Shown: positions 6,810-12,676 of the stretch, one piece after another | Layout of the letters: the number at the start of each line of letters is the position of its first letter | How positions within the stretch are numbered: the first letter of the stretch is position 1 | Source: Nitrospirota bacterium | GTDB taxonomy: Bacteria > Nitrospirota > Thermodesulfovibrionia > UBA6902 | Direction: 5' to 3' | Length of the DNA stretch: 64,000 nt | Assembly: GCA_016215115.1 (NCBI GenBank) | Contig: JACRLN010000020.1 | Span: forward strand, 1 to 64,000 | The notes under the pieces: model-generated | What the model was told of the DNA's origin: nothing | What the model saw: only the letters and a program-made list of their open reading frames with translations | The model's database searches: none | Translations under genes and position numbers: made by a program

Positions 6810-6938
6810 CCAGTCAGTGCAGTTGAACGAGTACCACAGGACACTTTTTCAGATGAGCGATGACTTTAGATTTACTAATCGTTTTTTTTGCTTTTTAACG
6901 TCGTACAGTGGTACTCGTCACTGAATTCTACGTTGGGC
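6810..6938 (+). other. attC site 7, main part right of the IS
   Basis: CAGTCAGTGCAG, then the arm GAACGAGTACCAC (6825-6837), the arm GTGGTACTCGTCACTG and a perfect core box GTTGGGC at 6932-6938. Its inverse core is missing here but stands at 5268-5274 (GCATAAC), on the other side of the IS. Confidence 0.75.
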
Positions 6939-6957
6939 AGATAAAAAGGAGAGCGTC

Positions 6958-7695
6958 ATGATACGATTGAAGACCGTTGTATGCTGCTTTATTATTTTTT
7001 TGGCTAGTGGGTGTGTAAAGCAACAAATTGCATATCGACTTGACGATGTAGCAAGAATTCAGAGCAGCTCATTTGCTCCATTTACACTTGCAGTTGCGGA
7101 ATTTAAGGATATAAGGCAAGGGCCTATAAAAGAAAATAAATGGTATAAAGATGATCGTACAACTCTCAAAGATGGAAGAGATTATTTTTTTAATGATCCA
7201 GATTATTATAAAGACAAAGTAATCTCTCCATGGATCACTGAAATGATTGTCAAACATATAGACCAAGCAGGTCTGTTCAAGAGTACTAAATTGCTGAGTG
7301 ATAATCCGAACACCGATTTTATTTTGGAAGGCAATATTCAGAGATTTGAAGGTTTTAAGGAACCCAGCATTGGCGCCCAAATTGGACAACAATTCGGTCT
7401 AATCGGTGCGCTTATGACATTAGGGCTTAAGAGCACTTACGAAGGGACTACAATCCTCATAGATGTCCAGCTTAAGAAGCGAAGCACTGATGAAATATTA
7501 TGGACTGGAACGGCAGAGGGTAGAGTGGAGGGCGAGGACTTTGCTGATGCATATGGTTGGTCTGCATACCAGAAAGCTAATGAGTCCTTAAAGGTTGCAG
7601 TAAATGAGCTTATTGATAAGTTTATGACCGTATCTGTAGCGAACTTTGCCCAACCACACGCTGCACATGAACGAGTGCCACAGGACGCTTTTTGA
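6958..7695 (+). CDS. Hypothetical lipoprotein in a cassette
   Basis: 245 residues. Signal peptide II: MIRLKTVVCCFIIFLASGC, lipobox LASGC with the acylated Cys at about 19. The mature domain has FTLAVAEFKDIRQGP, ISPWITEMIVKHIDQAGLF, DFILEGNIQRFEGF, TILIDVQLKKRSTDEILWTGTAEG and a C-terminal helix, a layout seen in outer-membrane assembly lipoproteins of the YajG/LptE-like kind; this similarity is loose. The last 16 or so residues (AQPHAAHERVPQDAF) are encoded by attC site 8, so the tail comes from the recombination site. AAAGGAG lies upstream of the ATG. Confidence 0.65.
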   Translation: MIRLKTVVCCFIIFLASGCVKQQIAYRLDDVARIQSSSFAPFTLAVAEFKDIRQGPIKENKWYKDDRTTLKDGRDYFFNDPDYYKDKVISPWITEMIVKHIDQAGLFKSTKLLSDNPNTDFILEGNIQRFEGFKEPSIGAQIGQQFGLIGALMTLGLKSTYEGTTILIDVQLKKRSTDEILWTGTAEGRVEGEDFADAYGWSAYQKANESLKVAVNELIDKFMTVSVANFAQPHAAHERVPQDAF

Positions 7696-7782
7696 GCATG
7701 TGTTTGGTTTGAGGAAAGCAAAATAGTTTATAGGCAAATTGACGTGATTCAGTGGCACTCGTCAGTGAGCTTGCCGTTGGGC
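7648..7782 (+). other. attC site 8
   Basis: Both boxes are perfect: GCCCAAC at 7648-7654 and GTTGGGC at 7776-7782. The arms GAACGAGTGCCACAGGACGC (7669-7688) and GTGGCACTCGTCAGTGAGC (7752-7770) pair well. This is the best-preserved site of the array. Confidence 0.88.
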
Positions 7783-7801
7783 ATTAAGTTGTAATTGATA
7801 A

Positions 7802-7820
7802 TAGCATGGATTCCATGCTA
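7802..7820 (+). promoter_or_regulatory. higBA operator palindrome
   Basis: TAGCATGG (7802-7809) and CCATGCTA (7813-7820) form a palindrome with a 3-base centre, placed 10 bases before the higB start. This is the position and shape expected for autoregulation by HigA. Binding is inferred. Confidence 0.5.
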
Positions 7821-7830
7821 ACATGAACCT

Positions 7831-8124
7831 GTGATTCAGTCATTTAAAGACAAGGGAACGGAAGATGTTTTTAACGGCAGAAATTCTAAAGACGCAAGAA
7901 AAACCTGCCCTCAATCGTTATGGAAGATTGCATCAAGGAAATTGGATCAACTTGATTCTGTCGGACATATTAATGAACTGAGAGTTCCCCCGAACAATAA
8001 GTTAGAAGCCTTAACGAGAGATAGAAAAGGACAATATAGTATAAGGATAAACAATCAATATCGGATATGTTTTACATGGCATGAATCCGGACCTGAAAAG
8101 GTAGAAATTACGGATTATCATTGA
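7831..8124 (+). CDS. higB: HigB-type mRNA-interferase toxin
   Basis: 97 residues with a GTG start at 7831. It matches the HigB/RelE-like fold: MIQSFKDKGTEDVFNG, SLWKIASRKLDQLDSV, LRVPPNNKLEALTRDRKGQYSIRINNQYRICFTWHESGPEKVEITDYH. The family cleaves mRNA at the ribosome; the C-terminal basic and His residues (RICF...YH) are the usual catalytic region. Toxin-first order with an XRE antitoxin 30 bases downstream is typical of higBA. No damage is seen. Confidence 0.88.
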   Translation: MIQSFKDKGTEDVFNGRNSKDARKTCPQSLWKIASRKLDQLDSVGHINELRVPPNNKLEALTRDRKGQYSIRINNQYRICFTWHESGPEKVEITDYH

Positions 8125-8154
8125 TAAAAATTAAGATGTTTTATGGAGGTAAAT

Positions 8155-8484
8155 ATGGTTCGTATACCAACACATAGAGAGCCAACCCATCCCGGAGAGA
8201 TGCTCCTCGAAGAATTTTTAATTCCTATGGGGATCACCCAGCGGGAATTAGCAAATGAAATTCATGTCCCCTACCAGAGGATTAATGAAATTATTAACAA
8301 ACGTCGTGGTATAACACCCAGTACAGCATTGCGGCTTGCAAAATTCTTTGGGGTTTCAGAGGATTTCTGGATGAATCTACAGCTTCGATGGGATATATAT
8401 AAAGCGAAACTTAATGAGGCAAAAGAATTAAAGGCAATCAGGGCTATAAGAGTGAGTGGAGATTTGGCACATTCACATCTTTAG
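8155..8484 (+). CDS. higA: HigA-type XRE-family antitoxin
   Basis: 109 residues from the ATG at 8155. I prefer this start to ATG 8143 because GGAGG at 8145-8149 precedes it by five bases and lies after the earlier ATG. The sequence RIPTHREPTHPGEMLLEEFL, then ITQRELANEIHVPYQRINEII (helix-turn-helix), then TPSTALRLAKFFGVSEDFWM is characteristic of HigA. It binds HigB and the operon promoter. The stop at 8482-8484 lies nine bases before the inverse core of the next, damaged attC. Confidence 0.9.
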   Translation: MVRIPTHREPTHPGEMLLEEFLIPMGITQRELANEIHVPYQRINEIINKRRGITPSTALRLAKFFGVSEDFWMNLQLRWDIYKAKLNEAKELKAIRAIRVSGDLAHSHL

Positions 8485-8492
8485 ACTGACAT

Positions 8493-8691
8493 GCCCAACA
8501 CTTATAAGGCCTCCGGTTGTCAAGGGCAAAAGATCACCCTTCACGGATTTTGAAAAAATCCGTCATGTGAGCGATACAAATAAAACATCTTCTGACTTAA
8601 TTTCAAATCAACCGGTGACTTTAGATTTACAAATCGTCTTCATGCTCTTTATCGTCATACATGGCACTCGTCAGTGATCAGGGCGTTGAAG
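8493..8691 (+). other. attC site 9, chimaeric: left arm replaced by an IS end
   Basis: The inverse core GCCCAAC (8493-8499) is followed at once by IS sequence (8500-8619) and then by only the right half of an attC (TTTAGATTTAC... GGCACTCGTCAGTGATCAGGGC) with core box GTTGAAG at 8685-8691. The left stem arm is absent. The join at GGTGAC/TTTAGATT shares TGAC with intact sites, suggesting a deletion between IS and attC. Confidence 0.65.
8500..8619 (-). mobile_element. Relic of the IS1111-type element (one end only)
   Basis: Together with the AAC before it (8497-8619), this stretch is identical by eye to the 123 bases at 5272-5394, the end of the complete IS. It begins ACTTATAAGGCCTCC and contains the hairpin CGGATTTTGAAAAAATCCG. 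The transposase and the other end are missing. It sits right after the inverse core of an attC, the same place as in the full copy. Confidence 0.75.
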
Positions 8692-8846
8692 CTGTAGAAA
8701 AAGGCCTCTCTGAAAAATTGCGAGAGGTTGAGCAAAAAAACGGATACTCAGAATGCGCTGTATTGAACGATCTCGGGTGAGGCAAGGGTTTATGATTCCC
8801 AAAATCAAATTGATTTTTCGGACCGGAGACTTTTTCTACAGACTCG
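8686..8846 (+). repeat. Gene-less 161-bp cassette, copy 1
   Basis: The unit runs from TT of the preceding core box (8686) to G of the next one (8846, in CTCGTTAGCT). It is repeated at 9723-9883 with one difference (GAGCAAAA versus GAGTAAAA). Ends carry CTGTAGAAAAAG and, inverted, CTTTTTCTACAG, so the whole unit can fold back; an inner CCTCTC/GAGAGG hairpin is present. No reading frame of note is inside. Confidence 0.7.
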
Positions 8847-8886
8847 TTAGCTTTTAACAGATAGTTGTTCGCAGGTATTTTTTATG

Positions 8887-8910
8887 TGCTATAATCTTAC
8901 AGGTAAGATT
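8887..8910 (+). promoter_or_regulatory. Promoter and operator of the AbrB/PIN cassette
   Basis: An extended -10, TGCTATAAT, is at 8887-8895. The perfect palindrome AATCTTAC-AG-GTAAGATT at 8893-8910 overlaps the -10, a suitable site for an AbrB-fold dimer. AGGAG follows at 8921-8925, before the ATG at 8932. So this cassette has its own regulated promoter. Confidence 0.6.
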
Positions 8911-8931
8911 AATTTATGATAGGAGTATGAA

Positions 8932-9195
8932 ATGGCACCATTAGCGACAACAAAGATGTCTTCCAAAGGACAAATTGTTATACCAGAAGATATTAGAAGG
9001 CGACTTGGATTGAAAACGGGGGCGCAGTTTATTGTAGTAGGCAAAAATGATGTGGTCATTTTAAAGTCGATTGCTCAACCGTCTATGGCAGAATTTGACC
9101 AGTTGATTTCTGATGCCCGTAAACAAGCCAGAAAAGTTGGCATGAAGAAGTCAGATATTACGTCAGCAATTCAAAGAGTACGAAAACAAAAGTGA
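8932..9195 (+). CDS. AbrB/SpoVT-type antitoxin
   Basis: 87 residues. The swapped-hairpin AbrB fold is clear: TTKMSSKGQIVIPEDIRRRLGLKTGAQFIVVGKNDVVILKS. The C-terminal half (MAEFDQLISDARKQARKVGMKKSDITSAIQRVRKQK) is helical and basic and should wrap the toxin. It is translated with the downstream PIN toxin, whose GTG start overlaps its stop by four bases. An operator palindrome lies directly upstream. This is a VapBC-like module of a different antitoxin class from the one at 297. Confidence 0.85.
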   Translation: MAPLATTKMSSKGQIVIPEDIRRRLGLKTGAQFIVVGKNDVVILKSIAQPSMAEFDQLISDARKQARKVGMKKSDITSAIQRVRKQK

Positions 9196-9602
9196 AAATC
9201 GTACTTGATACGAATGTATTTATATCTGGGGTCTTCTTTGGTGGACCGCCATATCAGATTCTTGATGCGTGGAGGCAGGGGAAGATTGAGATTGTTTTAT
9301 CACAAGAAATATTTGATGAATACCAGCGGATTGCAGCAGAGTTATCAAAACAATTTAAAGGCATAGATATTTCAGTATTTCTTGACCTGTTAACGGTTAA
9401 CGCTATTTGGGTTTACGCACCACAAATCCGATTCAGCGTTTCTACTGATCCGGATGATGATAAGTTTATATCTTGTGCTTTAGCGAGTAGAACAAAAGTA
9501 ATTGTAAGTGGTGATAAGCATCTCTTGAATATATCGGGGTTTAGATGGGTTGAGGTATTAACGCCCCGGTTATTTATAGATACGTACCAAAGCAAAAGCT
9601 AA
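9192..9602 (+). CDS. PIN-domain toxin paired with AbrB antitoxin
   Basis: 136 residues, GTG start inside the GTGA overlap with the antitoxin stop. COG1569-type PIN: MKIVLDTNVFISGVFFGGPP (D6), EIVLSQEIFDEYQRI (acidic middle residues), STDPDDDKFISCALA and VSGDKHLLNI (last Asp). The metal-binding set is complete, so RNase activity is likely. The stop TAA at 9600-9602 is inside the inverse core box of attC site 10. It is distantly related to the two toxin-first PIN proteins of the array. Confidence 0.85.
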   Translation: MKIVLDTNVFISGVFFGGPPYQILDAWRQGKIEIVLSQEIFDEYQRIAAELSKQFKGIDISVFLDLLTVNAIWVYAPQIRFSVSTDPDDDKFISCALASRTKVIVSGDKHLLNISGFRWVEVLTPRLFIDTYQSKS

Positions 9603-9728
9603 CAACCAGATGGACGTGAACGAGTGCCACAGGACGCTTTTTGGGCTGACGATGTTTTCAGATTGCAAATCGACTTTTCCCTTTCTCATGTCTTACGGTG
9701 GCACTCGTCAGTCATCAGGGCGTTGAAG
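9597..9728 (+). other. attC site 10
   Basis: The inverse core is AGCTAAC (9597-9603), with arms GAACGAGTGCCACAGGACGC (9618-9637) and GTGGCACTCGTCAGTCATC (9698-9716). The core box is GTTGAAG (9722-9728), whose TT and later bases belong to the next, gene-less cassette. Confidence 0.8.
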
Positions 9729-9883
9729 CTGTAGAAAAAGGCCTCTCTGAAAAATTGCGAGAGGTTGAGTAAAAAAACGGATACTCAGAATGCGCTGTAT
9801 TGAACGATCTCGGGTGAGGCAAGGGTTTATGATTCCCAAAATCAAATTGATTTTTCGGACCGGAGACTTTTTCTACAGACTCG
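9723..9883 (+). repeat. Gene-less 161-bp cassette, copy 2
   Basis: The second copy of the unit at 8686-8846, the same length and one base different. It is bounded by G/TT at 9722/9723 and again at 9883/9884 (CTCGTTATCT). The sequences outside the two copies differ, which places the ends exactly at the integron crossover point. Confidence 0.7.
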
Positions 9884-10017
9884 TTATCTGCGAAAATAAT
9901 AAGGCAGATAAAGAGATAAGGCACAGTTAACGTCGTTACAAATTGCAATGAAAAAGAAAAATATTACAAATGCCATTTTATTTGTTATCATATTTGAAAA
10001 ATAATGGAGGCAAGAAA

Positions 10018-10242
10018 ATGTCACAAAAGGTAAGTGTTGTAATAGAAAAGGATGAGTTTGGATACTATGCATATTGTCCGGAGCTCGAAGGATGTCAAAC
10101 TCAGGGTGATTCGATAGAAGAAGTTATGGCGAATATTAAAGAGGCTATCGAACTCTATCTGGAAACCTTATCAGAAGAAGAAATTAAAGAGGTAACAAGC
10201 AAGGAAATTTTAACTACAACTTTAGAGGTAAAAGTTGCCTAA
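10018..10242 (+). CDS. hicB: HicB-type antitoxin
   Basis: 74 residues with the RNase-H-like HicB fold: VSVVIEKDEFGYYAYCPELEGCQTQGDSIEEVMANIKEAIELYLETL. It is short and lacks an obvious DNA-binding C-terminal domain. GGAGG lies seven bases before the ATG at 10018. The toxin gene follows with an 8-base overlap, so this is an antitoxin-first hicBA order. The HicB family binds and blocks HicA. About 130 bases between the gene-less cassette and this ATG hold its leader. Confidence 0.9.
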   Translation: MSQKVSVVIEKDEFGYYAYCPELEGCQTQGDSIEEVMANIKEAIELYLETLSEEEIKEVTSKEILTTTLEVKVA

Positions 10243-10429
10243 GCTTCCGCGAGTAACGCCTCAGGAAGCTGAATCAATGTTATTGAAAGCTGGATATGAA
10301 TTTATCAGAGGCAAGGGCAGCCATCGGATTAATATGAAGGGGACTAAACGCGTTGTGATTCCATTTCATTCCGGCAAAGTCTTACATCCCAAAATAACCA
10401 AGCAAGTTATTAAAGCAGTAGAACAATAG
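10235..10429 (+). CDS. hicA: HicA-type mRNA-interferase toxin
   Basis: 64 residues, TTG start at 10235 inside the end of hicB. The dsRBD-like HicA fold is clear: PRVTPQEAESMLLKAGYEFIRGKGSHRINMKGTKRVVIPFHSGKVLHPKITKQVIKAVEQ. The catalytic His in GKGSHRI is present. HicA cleaves mRNA independently of the ribosome. The length is normal and the gene intact. Attc site 11 begins about 18 bases after its stop. Confidence 0.9.
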   Translation: MPKLPRVTPQEAESMLLKAGYEFIRGKGSHRINMKGTKRVVIPFHSGKVLHPKITKQVIKAVEQ

Positions 10430-10447
10430 ATTAAAAAATGAACGAGG

Positions 10448-10578
10448 ACATAACCAGACAGTGGAGTGAACGAGTGCCACAGGACGCTTTTTCAGATGAG
10501 CGACGGATTATGATTTGCAAATCGTCTTTTTGCTTCACGTTTTGGCAGTGGCACTCGTCAGTCATCGGGGCGTTAGGC
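10448..10578 (+). other. attC site 11
   Basis: The inverse core is ACATAAC (10448-10454), with arms GAACGAGTGCCACAGGACGC (10468-10487) and GTGGCACTCGTCAGTCATC, and core box GTTAGGC (10572-10578), a perfect GTTRRRY. Confidence 0.83.
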
Positions 10579-10604
10579 CTCTACGTATGATAATATTCTC
10601 TTGA

Positions 10605-10721
10605 CGGTTGTTGTTTGTTGTGTTCACTGTTCGCGGGAATCAAATCCGTGTAATTTCAGCAAGAGATATGAATCGTAAAGAAAAGAAGGAGTATAAAACC
10701 TATGAAGAAGAGAATCCCTAA
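10605..10721 (+). pseudogene. brnT: Decapitated BrnT toxin remnant
   Basis: A 38-codon frame from just after a TGA (10602-10604) to TAA at 10719-10721 reads RLLFVVFTVRGNQIRVISAR then DMNRKEKKEYKTYEEENP. This is the C-terminal part of BrnT toxins (VxxTxRGxxIRVISAR motif). The N-terminal half, with part of the catalytic site, is absent; the cassette's left core box is only 27 bases upstream. Its end overlaps the antitoxin start, as in intact brnTA. The toxin is inferred to be dead. Confidence 0.7.
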
Positions 10722-10977
10722 ATTCAAAAACGAAGATAAAGAGAGAGAGTTTTGGGCAACTCATGATTCGACTGAGCATATTAACTGGAACAAAGGGAAA
10801 CGAGTCATTTTATCAAATCTAAAACCATCTATAAGGACAATATCTTTACGACTACCAGAGTCGATGATAGAGGAGCTTAAACTTCTTGCGAATAAAAGAG
10901 ACGTACCTTACCAATCTTTGCTCAAGATATTTTTAGCAGAACGAATTGATGAAGAATTAAAAATGGCTAAGGCCTAA
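10702..10977 (+). CDS. brnA: BrnA-like CopG/RHH antitoxin, now an orphan
   Basis: 91 residues: MKKRIPKFKNEDKEREFWAT, then HDSTEHINWNKGKRV, then TISLRLPESMIEELKLLANK and a helical end. This is the COG5304/BrnA-type antitoxin with a C-terminal ribbon-helix-helix. Its partner toxin upstream keeps only its last 38 codons. AAGGAG lies upstream at 10686-10691. The stop TAA falls inside the inverse core GCCTAAC (10972-10978). It may still repress DNA or buffer related BrnT toxins; that is conjecture. Confidence 0.8.
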   Translation: MKKRIPKFKNEDKEREFWATHDSTEHINWNKGKRVILSNLKPSIRTISLRLPESMIEELKLLANKRDVPYQSLLKIFLAERIDEELKMAKA

Positions 10978-10978
10978 C

Positions 10979-11190
10979 ACTTATAAGGCCTCCGGTTGTC
11001 AAGAGCAAAAAGTCACCCGTCACGGATTTTGAAAAAATCCGTCAAGTGAAGCGATATAAAACAAATTCTGACTTAATTTCAAATTAACTGGTAACAGATC
11101 ATGTTCAATAAGTATAGATTCCGGACAAGCCGGAATGACAACTCTTTGAACATGTCTGCACCAAACACTTATAGAGGTTCAATAGCCAGT
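10979..11190 (-). mobile_element. Second relic of the IS1111-type end, carrying a palindromic insert
   Basis: 10979-11095 is a diverged copy of 5275-5394 starting ACTTATAAGGCCTCC, again straight after an inverse core (GCCTAAC). The similarity continues as ACAG.(A/T)CATG...TCTGCACCAA, but about 45 bases are inserted between: CATGTTCAA...TTGAACATG enclosing ATTCCGGACAAGCCGGAAT, a palindromic repeat of the chromosomal type. After TCTGCACCAA the start AACACTTATA recurs at 11165. CCAGTC near 11190 matches the right flank of the full IS. Edges are approximate. Confidence 0.6.
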
Positions 11191-11220
11191 CGATCCCGAT
11201 GATTCGGGACATCTGACGAC

Positions 11221-11337
11221 ACATGAATGCGTACTACAGGACGCTGTTTCAGATGAGCGGTGATTTGAGATTATCAAATCATCTTATTGCTCTGTAACCT
11301 TTTACAGTGGTACGCATCAGTGGTGCTCTCGTTATGT
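11221..11337 (+). other. attC site 12, main part
   Basis: The arms are ATGAATGCGTACTACAGGACG (from 11223) and CAGTGGTACGCATCAGTGG (11305-11323), with core box GTTATGT at 11331-11337. The matching inverse core is GCCTAAC at 10972-10978, separated from this part by the IS relic. Confidence 0.7.
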
Positions 11338-11367
11338 AGCCCTAATTATTCAATTATCATCGAGAGG

Positions 11368-11396
11368 TAGACAACTGACATGGTATCATATATAAT
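11368..11396 (+). promoter_or_regulatory. Promoter of the last PIN/RHH cassette, leaderless
   Basis: TAGACA (11368-11373), a 17-base spacer and a perfect TATAAT (11391-11396). The ATG at 11403 begins seven bases after the -10, so transcription would start at the start codon. No Shine-Dalgarno sequence can fit. Confidence 0.6.
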
Positions 11397-11402
11397 ACCT
11401 CA

Positions 11403-11831
11403 ATGAAGAAACCACAAATAGTTATTGACACTAATGTTGTAGTTTCAGCTTTCCGGTCACAACGAGGTGCTTCCTACAAGTTATTGATGGAGATTGGAAA
11501 TGGTAAGTTTGATGTTAATGTTTCAGTCCCATTGGTATTAGAGTACGAAGATGCCGCAAAGAGGTTAATCGGCAAGACAAAACTTAAAAAAAGAGATATT
11601 GATGATGTAATTGACTATATATGTACGGAAGCAAAACGATGGAAGATATTTTATTTGTGGAGACCATACTTGAAAGATCCAAAAGATGATATGGTGTTGG
11701 AACTGGCAGTAACTTCAAAAAGCGATTTTATAGTTACATACAACAAACATGATTTTCAAAATATAAGAACTTTTGGTTTGCAGGTTGTAACACCAAAAGA
11801 AATATTGAAATTAATAGGGGTGATAAAATGA
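11403..11831 (+). CDS. PIN-domain toxin (COG1569 type), toxin-first pair
   Basis: 142 residues. PIN motifs: KPQIVIDTNVVVSAFRSQRG (D9), VPLVLEYEDAAKRL (acidic middle), KDPKDDMVLELAV and YNKHDFQNI. It shares FYLWRPYLxDPxDDxxLE with the protein at 2139, so the two are paralogues or independent captures of related cassettes. The antitoxin gene overlaps by four bases (ATGA, 11828-11831). The start is set by the leaderless promoter. The metal site appears complete. Confidence 0.84.
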   Translation: MKKPQIVIDTNVVVSAFRSQRGASYKLLMEIGNGKFDVNVSVPLVLEYEDAAKRLIGKTKLKKRDIDDVIDYICTEAKRWKIFYLWRPYLKDPKDDMVLELAVTSKSDFIVTYNKHDFQNIRTFGLQVVTPKEILKLIGVIK

Positions 11832-12064
11832 GCACGATTAGCCTAAGATTACCTGATTCATTGCATGAGACTGCTCGCGAGTTAGCTAAAAAAGACCATG
11901 TGTCTATTAACCAATTTGTAGCTACGGCACTTGCGGAAAAAATATCAGCATTAATTACTGGCGAGTATCTCGAAAAAAGAGCCAAAAGAGGAAGTAGAAA
12001 AAAATTTGAAAAAGCTATGTCGAAAGTAGCAGATGTAGAGCCGGAAGAATACGACAAAATATAA
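11828..12064 (+). CDS. RHH antitoxin of the last PIN pair
   Basis: 78 residues: MSTISLRLPDSLHETARELA, then KKDHVSINQFVATALAEKIS, then an acidic/basic helical tail (GSRKKFEKAMSKVADVEPEEYDKI). Ribbon-helix-helix DNA binding at the N terminus. It is clearly related to the antitoxin at 2555. Translation is coupled to the toxin through the ATGA overlap. It is the last gene of the array; its downstream attC is truncated. Confidence 0.82.
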   Translation: MSTISLRLPDSLHETARELAKKDHVSINQFVATALAEKISALITGEYLEKRAKRGSRKKFEKAMSKVADVEPEEYDKI

Positions 12065-12120
12065 AGTGAACGAATGAGGACATAGGTAACACTTTATTCC
12101 AGGTACATAGGTAACACTTT
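12061..12120 (+). other. Right end of the cassette array: truncated attC and twin repeat
   Basis: AAAGTGAACGAATGAGG (12063-12079) resembles the start of an attC left arm (GTGAACGAGTGCC) and then breaks off. It is followed by ACATAGGTAACACTTT twice, at 12080-12095 and 12105-12120. No core box or right arm follows. The repeats resemble insertion-sequence ends, but I cannot name the element. Confidence 0.5.
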
Positions 12121-12139
12121 TTGCCTATACTTTAGGGCT

Positions 12140-12676
12140 ATGAACATCCTGTTTCTCGGACATTCACTCATTGAGTTTTTTGATTGGCAGAAGCGGTTTC
12201 CTGGGTACACTGTCAGAAATCTTGGCGTCGCTGGAGAATCAGTGGAAGGTCTTCTTTCAAGACTCGATAGAATAAAAAAGACATATCCTGAGGCTGATCT
12301 GATCTTTATTATGACGGGATTAAACAATATTGCTATGGAGGACTTTGATTTCCTTGATTCTTACAGGGAGATAATTACAAAATTGTCTGTTGCTTACCCG
12401 AAGGCAAACATGTTCATTCACAGCCTGTTGCCGGTACTCGTGGATTTTATAAGCAATGAATCTATATTGAACGTGAATGATTCAATCAAAGCTCTTGCCG
12501 GAGAAATGAGAGTTGAATTTATGGATGTACATAAACTTTTTATTGATTATCAGGGTAAACCGGTTAAGGACTATTTACTCGACGACGGTGTGCATCTGAG
12601 CGATGAAGGATATAATGTGTGGTCAGGGGCGCTTGAGGCAATAATTAATCGGTATGCGGGCACATCGGGAAAATGA
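12140..12676 (+). CDS. SGNH/GDSL-type hydrolase
   Basis: 178 residues, no signal peptide. SGNH blocks are visible: MNILFLGHSLIEF (Ser9 nucleophile in GHS), NLGVAGESVEG (Gly block), MTGLNNIA (Asn63) and DDGVHLSDEGY (Asp-His near 150-156). The family hydrolyses ester bonds of lipids, acetylated sugars or acyl chains; the substrate here is unknown. The gene is just outside the cassette array. The next gene follows after about 200 bases without a feature, except an AT-rich stretch with TATAAT at 12807-12812. Confidence 0.82.
   Translation: MNILFLGHSLIEFFDWQKRFPGYTVRNLGVAGESVEGLLSRLDRIKKTYPEADLIFIMTGLNNIAMEDFDFLDSYREIITKLSVAYPKANMFIHSLLPVLVDFISNESILNVNDSIKALAGEMRVEFMDVHKLFIDYQGKPVKDYLLDDGVHLSDEGYNVWSGALEAIINRYAGTSGK

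Noticed and set aside
8497-8619. The 123-bp repeat as a new type of attC arm
   Set aside because: The full copy at 5272 shows that it is the end of an IS with matching inverted repeats at 5280 and 6792.
12063-12120. CRISPR-like repeat
   Set aside because: Only two units with a 9-bp interval and no cas genes; no CRISPR array is seen anywhere in the window.
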